From: Streptococcus oricebi
GTDB lineage: Bacteria > Bacillota > Bacilli > Lactobacillales > Streptococcaceae
Assembly (NCBI RefSeq): GCF_017883985.1
Contig: NZ_PRDG01000002.1
Coordinates: 186,001-250,000 of the forward strand
Length of the DNA: 64,000 nt
Direction of reading: 5' to 3'
Position 1 is the first letter of the stretch, and each line of letters begins with the position of its first letter. Under the pieces are notes generated by a model. That model was given only the letters and a program-made list of their open reading frames with translations. It was not told the DNA's origin and searched no databases. The translations under genes and the position numbers were made by a program. Of the stretch, positions 60,709 through 64,000 are shown in pieces.

Positions 60709-61623
60709 ATGGAAACAGTAGTAAAAGTGACTAATCTCACAAAAATATATAAGGAACAAACTGCCTTAAAAAACTTAAACCTGACCATTAAAAAAGGGGA
60801 TATTTATGGTCTGATTGGGCGAAATGGTGCAGGAAAGACCACTCTTCTGAAAATCTTGACCCGTCTGGTCTATGCGGACGAGGGTCAGGTATCAATCTTT
60901 GGCTCAAGAGATGAGCGGACCTGGAATGAGGCCCTCAAGCGCGTGGGCTCCGTTATTGAGGATCCCGTAGCTTACGGGCATCTGTCCGCCTATGAAAATC
61001 TTGCTTACTATTGCAAGGCCTACGGTGTGCCTAATGCGGACACGGTTATCCCGGATGTCTTAAGCATTGTCGGCCTGGAAAATAACCCGCAGAAGAAATT
61101 CCGCGCCTTTTCTCTGGGAATGAAGCAACGTATGGGGATTGCTATTGCCTTTCTCTCGCGTCCTGACCTCTTGATTTTAGATGAACCGACCAATGGGCTA
61201 GATCCTATCGGTATGAGCCAATTTAAAAAGATGATTCAGCATTTCAACGAAAAATACGGCACGACCATTATTATTTCCAGTCATATCCTAGCTGAGCTCT
61301 ACCAAGTTGCCACTAAGTTTGGTATTATCGAAAATGGCCAGCTGATAAAGGAAATGAGCAAGGAAGAGTTTGAGGCGGCTAGTGATGAATACATCGTTCT
61401 AAAAACTTCAGATATCGAGGGAGCCAGTCGTGTAATTAGAGAATTTCTGGGTATGAGCTTTAAGGTAGTGGGCAAGAACGAAATCCATATCTTTGAGCGG
61501 GCAGACCAGATTAAGATTCTTGTCCAGACCTTGGTACAGGAGGATATTGATGTCAGCCAAATTCATGATGAAAAGACCAGTCTTGAGTCTTACTTTACCA
61601 ACCTAGTAGAAGAGGAGAACTAA
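60709..61623 (+). CDS. ABC transporter ATPase, bacitracin/lantibiotic-export type
   Basis: This 304-residue ATPase has Walker A GRNGAGKTT, signature FSLGMKQRMGI, Walker B LLILDEPTNGLDP and the H-loop ISSHILAELYQ. A C-terminal extension of about 90 residues (from KTSDIEGASRVI) is typical of the BcrA/LanF group that expels peptide antibiotics. CGAAAGGA precedes the ATG. It is the first gene behind box C and is followed by two permeases 2 and 22 bp apart. Confidence 0.9.
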   Translation: METVVKVTNLTKIYKEQTALKNLNLTIKKGDIYGLIGRNGAGKTTLLKILTRLVYADEGQVSIFGSRDERTWNEALKRVGSVIEDPVAYGHLSAYENLAYYCKAYGVPNADTVIPDVLSIVGLENNPQKKFRAFSLGMKQRMGIAIAFLSRPDLLILDEPTNGLDPIGMSQFKKMIQHFNEKYGTTIIISSHILAELYQVATKFGIIENGQLIKEMSKEEFEAASDEYIVLKTSDIEGASRVIREFLGMSFKVVGKNEIHIFERADQIKILVQTLVQEDIDVSQIHDEKTSLESYFTNLVEEEN

Positions 61624-61625
61624 GC

Positions 61626-62390
61626 ATGTTTGATACCGTAAAATCCGATCTTTATCAGTTATTTCGCTCTAAAATTTTCTGGTGGACAGAGATTCTTCTC
61701 TTTATCTATTCTCAGACCTTGGTTTTCTTCAGGACCAGTAATGATGTAGATATGTCTGTGATGATGGACGGACAAGTTAAGTTTCAGATGTCTACTGGTT
61801 CATGGACAGGTGCGGAAGCCTTGATGAAGAGTAGCTTTAATTCTAATAGCATTCTCTTTTTCACCCTGATTCTGGCTCTCTTACTCTTGGGGGGCGATTT
61901 GATGAATAAACGCTACAAGAATAGCCTGAGCAAGGGCTTGTCGCGGGGACAATTCTTCCTATCCAAGAATGTAACGATTGCTCTTCTCTCTCTTATCAAT
62001 CTCGTCCTGTTTTATGGACTAGTCTTTGTAGAGTCTAGCCTTTTGAATGGGATTGGACAAGTGTCAGCTAGCTTCTTCTTCAGCTTCCTTTTGACCCTCC
62101 TTGCCCAGCTAGTCGTTACTATAGCAGTTGTTCAATTGGTCAATCTCTTTAGCTACTGGACGCATTCGCCTATTCCTGGTCTGGTTGGCTTTATCATCTT
62201 TACAGCAAGTCTGACCACTCCGGCTAGACTCCTTCCAAACAACGCCTTTTTCAACTTTATCAATATCGAGTTTCCCATGGCCAAGGCGGCTGATGTGACG
62301 ACCAGTCTCTTTTTCATTGTCTTTATGATAGCACAAGCCGCAATCTTTGGCTGGATTGCCCTAAAAATCTTTAGGAAGCAGGACCTATAA
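61626..62390 (+). CDS. ABC-2 type permease, subunit 1
   Basis: This 254-residue membrane protein has six hydrophobic segments, the usual count for LanE/LanG or BcrB-type half-permeases. It shares a conserved core (KGLSRGQFFLSKN, FVESSLLNGIGQVSASFF) with the next gene, so the two arose by tandem duplication and likely form a heterodimer. It starts two bases after the ATPase stop. The large loop after helix 1 (residues about 35-70) differs most between the two, and could contact different parts of a peptide substrate. Confidence 0.87.
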   Translation: MFDTVKSDLYQLFRSKIFWWTEILLFIYSQTLVFFRTSNDVDMSVMMDGQVKFQMSTGSWTGAEALMKSSFNSNSILFFTLILALLLLGGDLMNKRYKNSLSKGLSRGQFFLSKNVTIALLSLINLVLFYGLVFVESSLLNGIGQVSASFFFSFLLTLLAQLVVTIAVVQLVNLFSYWTHSPIPGLVGFIIFTASLTTPARLLPNNAFFNFINIEFPMAKAADVTTSLFFIVFMIAQAAIFGWIALKIFRKQDL

Positions 62391-62412
62391 TTGATTGCAA
62401 AGGAAGTGGACT

Positions 62413-63165
62413 ATGATTGATGCTATCAAGGCTGATTTTTATCAGCTCAGGCGTTCTAGAGTGCTTGGAGCGACAACCATTTTATTTTTTATCTATGTTC
62501 AGCTAAATCTTTTTGGGCGCCTGCTTGGTATTGCGGGAAATCAGTCTCTCATACCAAGATTTCTTACTACAAGTCCCTTGACGGGGATGGAGTCTCTCGT
62601 TAAGGGGACTTTTGATTCGTTCGCGATTTTTCTTGTTACGCTTGTCATGTCTCTTCTCTTTTTGGGGAGTGATTTGACAGGAAAACATTATCAAGCCAGG
62701 CTGACTAAGGGCCTGTCGCGCGCTCAGTTTTTCATCTTGAAAAATATCACGCTTGCTATCCTATCCTTTGCTAATCTCCTTTTCTATTATGGCCTGCTGT
62801 TTGTGGAATCTAGCCTACTACACGGCCTTGGGAATGTGTCCGCTAGCCTTGTCTGGTCTTTCCTTTTGACTTTCTTTGTGCAATTTCTGCTTTCTCTGGC
62901 CATCATCCAATTTGTCAGTCTTGCTATCTATTGGCGCCGTTCTATTTTTGCAGGGGTGGTCGCCTTTATGGTTTATGTAACTTTTACTACTCTTCCTGCC
63001 TCCTTACTACCGGGCAATGCTTTGTTTGACTTTATTGTTCTAGATTTTAATCTGACCAGAGTGGCGGATATAGCGACAACTCTGCTCTACATCCTATTTA
63101 CACTTGCTCAAACAGTAGTCTTTGGCTGGTTTAGCCTTCAAATCTTTAAAAAACAGGATTTATAA
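62413..63165 (+). CDS. ABC-2 type permease, subunit 2
   Basis: This 250-residue membrane protein is paralogous to the previous one over its whole length (FYQLRRSRVLG, KGLSRAQFFILKN, LPGNALFDFIVLDF), again with six hydrophobic segments. AAGGAAG lies 6 nt before the ATG reading MIDAIKADF, which aligns with the other subunit's N-terminus. A TTG six codons upstream is rejected for this reason. It completes an FEG-like (ATPase plus two permeases) exporter. Confidence 0.87.
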   Translation: MIDAIKADFYQLRRSRVLGATTILFFIYVQLNLFGRLLGIAGNQSLIPRFLTTSPLTGMESLVKGTFDSFAIFLVTLVMSLLFLGSDLTGKHYQARLTKGLSRAQFFILKNITLAILSFANLLFYYGLLFVESSLLHGLGNVSASLVWSFLLTFFVQFLLSLAIIQFVSLAIYWRRSIFAGVVAFMVYVTFTTLPASLLPGNALFDFIVLDFNLTRVADIATTLLYILFTLAQTVVFGWFSLQIFKKQDL

Positions 63166-63189
63166 ATATTTTACCAAAGGGAGAAAATG

Positions 63190-63540
63190 ATGACAGGCCA
63201 TAAAAAAACAGTTCTTGAAAAAAATCAAGACCTGCTCAAGAAACAAGAAGCATATTTGAAAAGGCAAAAGGAGAAGCGACAGGACTTGCTCAAAGAGCAC
63301 AATAGTAAGCTAAGCAATATGAGTAGGCGGATGGCTGAGGAGACCTATCCAAGGCCTGAAAAAGCGCTGACCTATTCCAAGCTTGGACTGGGAATCGGCT
63401 ATCTTTTGCTGGGAGCAGGCCTCCTCTTGGCTATTTATCAACCGCTCAAGGGGCTGGGAACGGCACTTGTCGGCGGCCTTACTGTTTTTTCTAATCGCCA
63501 GCAGATGAAAAAAACGATTAGGTATTTAAAAAGGGACTAG
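63190..63540 (+). CDS. coiled-coil plus double-membrane-helix protein, function unknown
   Basis: This 116-residue protein has a charged N-terminal helix (LEKNQDLLKKQEAYLKRQKEKRQ, about 8-45) with coiled-coil character and then two hydrophobic segments (about 65-82 and 86-100). The C-terminal tail is basic. AAAGGGAG precedes two consecutive ATGs; the second has the better spacing. It is the last gene of the ABC operon and may be an accessory or sensing subunit. No named family is recognised. Confidence 0.72.
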   Translation: MTGHKKTVLEKNQDLLKKQEAYLKRQKEKRQDLLKEHNSKLSNMSRRMAEETYPRPEKALTYSKLGLGIGYLLLGAGLLLAIYQPLKGLGTALVGGLTVFSNRQQMKKTIRYLKRD

Positions 63541-63631
63541 CCACAGGGCTAGGTGCTTGTCCAGCCTCAAGCTTGCCCCACTTAGTCAAACGGAACTTCA
63601 TCTTGCTAATCAAAAAATAAGCTACCAGAAA

Positions 63632-63686
63632 AAAAGACTAGCTGCCTAACTCTATTCATAAATAGGGTTGACAGCTAGTTTTTTAT
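63632..63686. terminator. bidirectional terminator at the end of the resistance-like locus
   Basis: Outer arms ACTAGCTG (63637-63644) / CAGCTAGT (63672-63679) and an inner CTCTATT / AATAGGG stem are followed by TTTTT. It also covers the stop codon of the reverse-strand gene. Confidence 0.8.
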
Positions 63687-64000
63687 TGGAGATTGAGTTT
63701 ATTTTTGGTGATAAGATAGCTACCGCTATAAAAGAGTCCTATTTTTATGAAATCGTAGATACAGACAAAGAGTAGCAACTCATCTGGCGCGTGATAACTA
63801 GGATCCAGCAGACGCAAGATAGGATAGAAATAGTGGTAGTAGGCAAAGGGGCTTTCGGCCTTGATTAAAAAGAGAGATTCAAGGATGGTAATTGCAGCCC
63901 AGAGCCCAAAGAAGGCTGCATAACTAAGGGCCAGCCGGTGTTTTTGAGCCAGTTGTCCCAAGCAAATTACCAGATAAAGATAGAGAAAGTTGGCTAACAT
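63683..64000 (-). CDS. partial membrane protein, cut by the window edge
   Basis: Only the last 105 or so codons are visible. Three or four hydrophobic segments (about 1-18, 26-48, 50-66 and 78-98 of the visible part) and a short basic end (TKNKLNLQ) suggest an integral membrane protein, perhaps an ABC-2 permease end. An ATG sits exactly at the edge, but the true start probably lies outside. Family not assigned. Confidence 0.55.
   Translation of the reverse strand: MLANFLYLYLVICLGQLAQKHRLALSYAAFFGLWAAITILESLFLIKAESPFAYYHYFYPILRLLDPSYHAPDELLLFVCIYDFIKIGLFYSGSYLITKNKLNLQ

Overview
The window reads as chromosome of a Firmicute of the genus Streptococcus. The evidence is the ligA / diacylglycerol kinase-like / pulA neighbourhood, the aro-tyrA-pheA cluster ending in a LytR-CpsA-Psr gene, an rpsU / mscL / dnaG / sigma-A block, a tmRNA whose tag reads AKNNNSYALAA, and a giant M26 zinc metalloprotease with an N-terminal LPxTG motif. 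I cannot fix the species; a suis-like or mitis-like lineage is plausible. No insertion sequence, prophage, CRISPR array or replication origin was seen.

Layout. 0.1-5.4 kb: DNA ligase, a lipid kinase and an intracellular pullulanase. 5.4-10.2 kb: an unannotated 56-residue membrane peptide, a LacI-type repressor with a HAD phosphatase behind a promoter that carries a perfect palindrome, and lipoteichoic acid synthase. 10.4-23.3 kb: an rRNA methyltransferase followed by nearly the whole route from dehydroquinate to prephenate, phenylpyruvate and arogenate/tyrosine (aroD, aroE, aroB, aroC, tyrA, aroA, aroK, pheA). The run is interrupted by a TauE/DUF1634 pair and by a reverse-strand lipoprotein gene whose promoter spacer is a (TA)9 tract. 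23.3-34.2 kb: an XRE regulator, an RNA methyltransferase, SWIM, B3/B4 and transglutaminase proteins, an MFS transporter behind a PyrR-type attenuator, a MarR-controlled osmolyte/choline ABC transporter, an oxidoreductase and a HAD phosphatase. 34.3-43.5 kb: the 1907-residue protease and two flavin disulfide-type reductases.

43.6-48.2 kb holds a self-contained regulatory island. A BlaI/CopY-type repressor and an M56 membrane protease, with an external PepSY-like domain and a poly-Asp tail instead of a penicillin-binding domain, sit beside a VTC (polyphosphate polymerase-type) domain protein and a DUF4956 membrane protein. The same TACAA/TGTA operator lies on the -10 of both promoters and recurs twice more, so the four genes appear to form one regulon.

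48.3-53.7 kb is housekeeping: rpsU, mscL, dnaG, rpoD, a DUF59 Fe-S assembly factor, tmRNA and tRNA-Ser(GGA).

53.8-63.6 kb looks like an antimicrobial-peptide response and resistance locus. It has a two-component system, two paralogous membrane-anchored SxxK serine peptidases of the ClbP / D-stereospecific resistance peptidase architecture, a CPBP protease, two tiny membrane peptides, and an ABC transporter with twin permeases. Three promoters share an 11-bp-period direct repeat (TTTAGAA-N4-TTTAGAA), each placed exactly 30 bp upstream of its -10, which points to direct control by the adjacent OmpR-type regulator. All functions are inferred from sequence alone.
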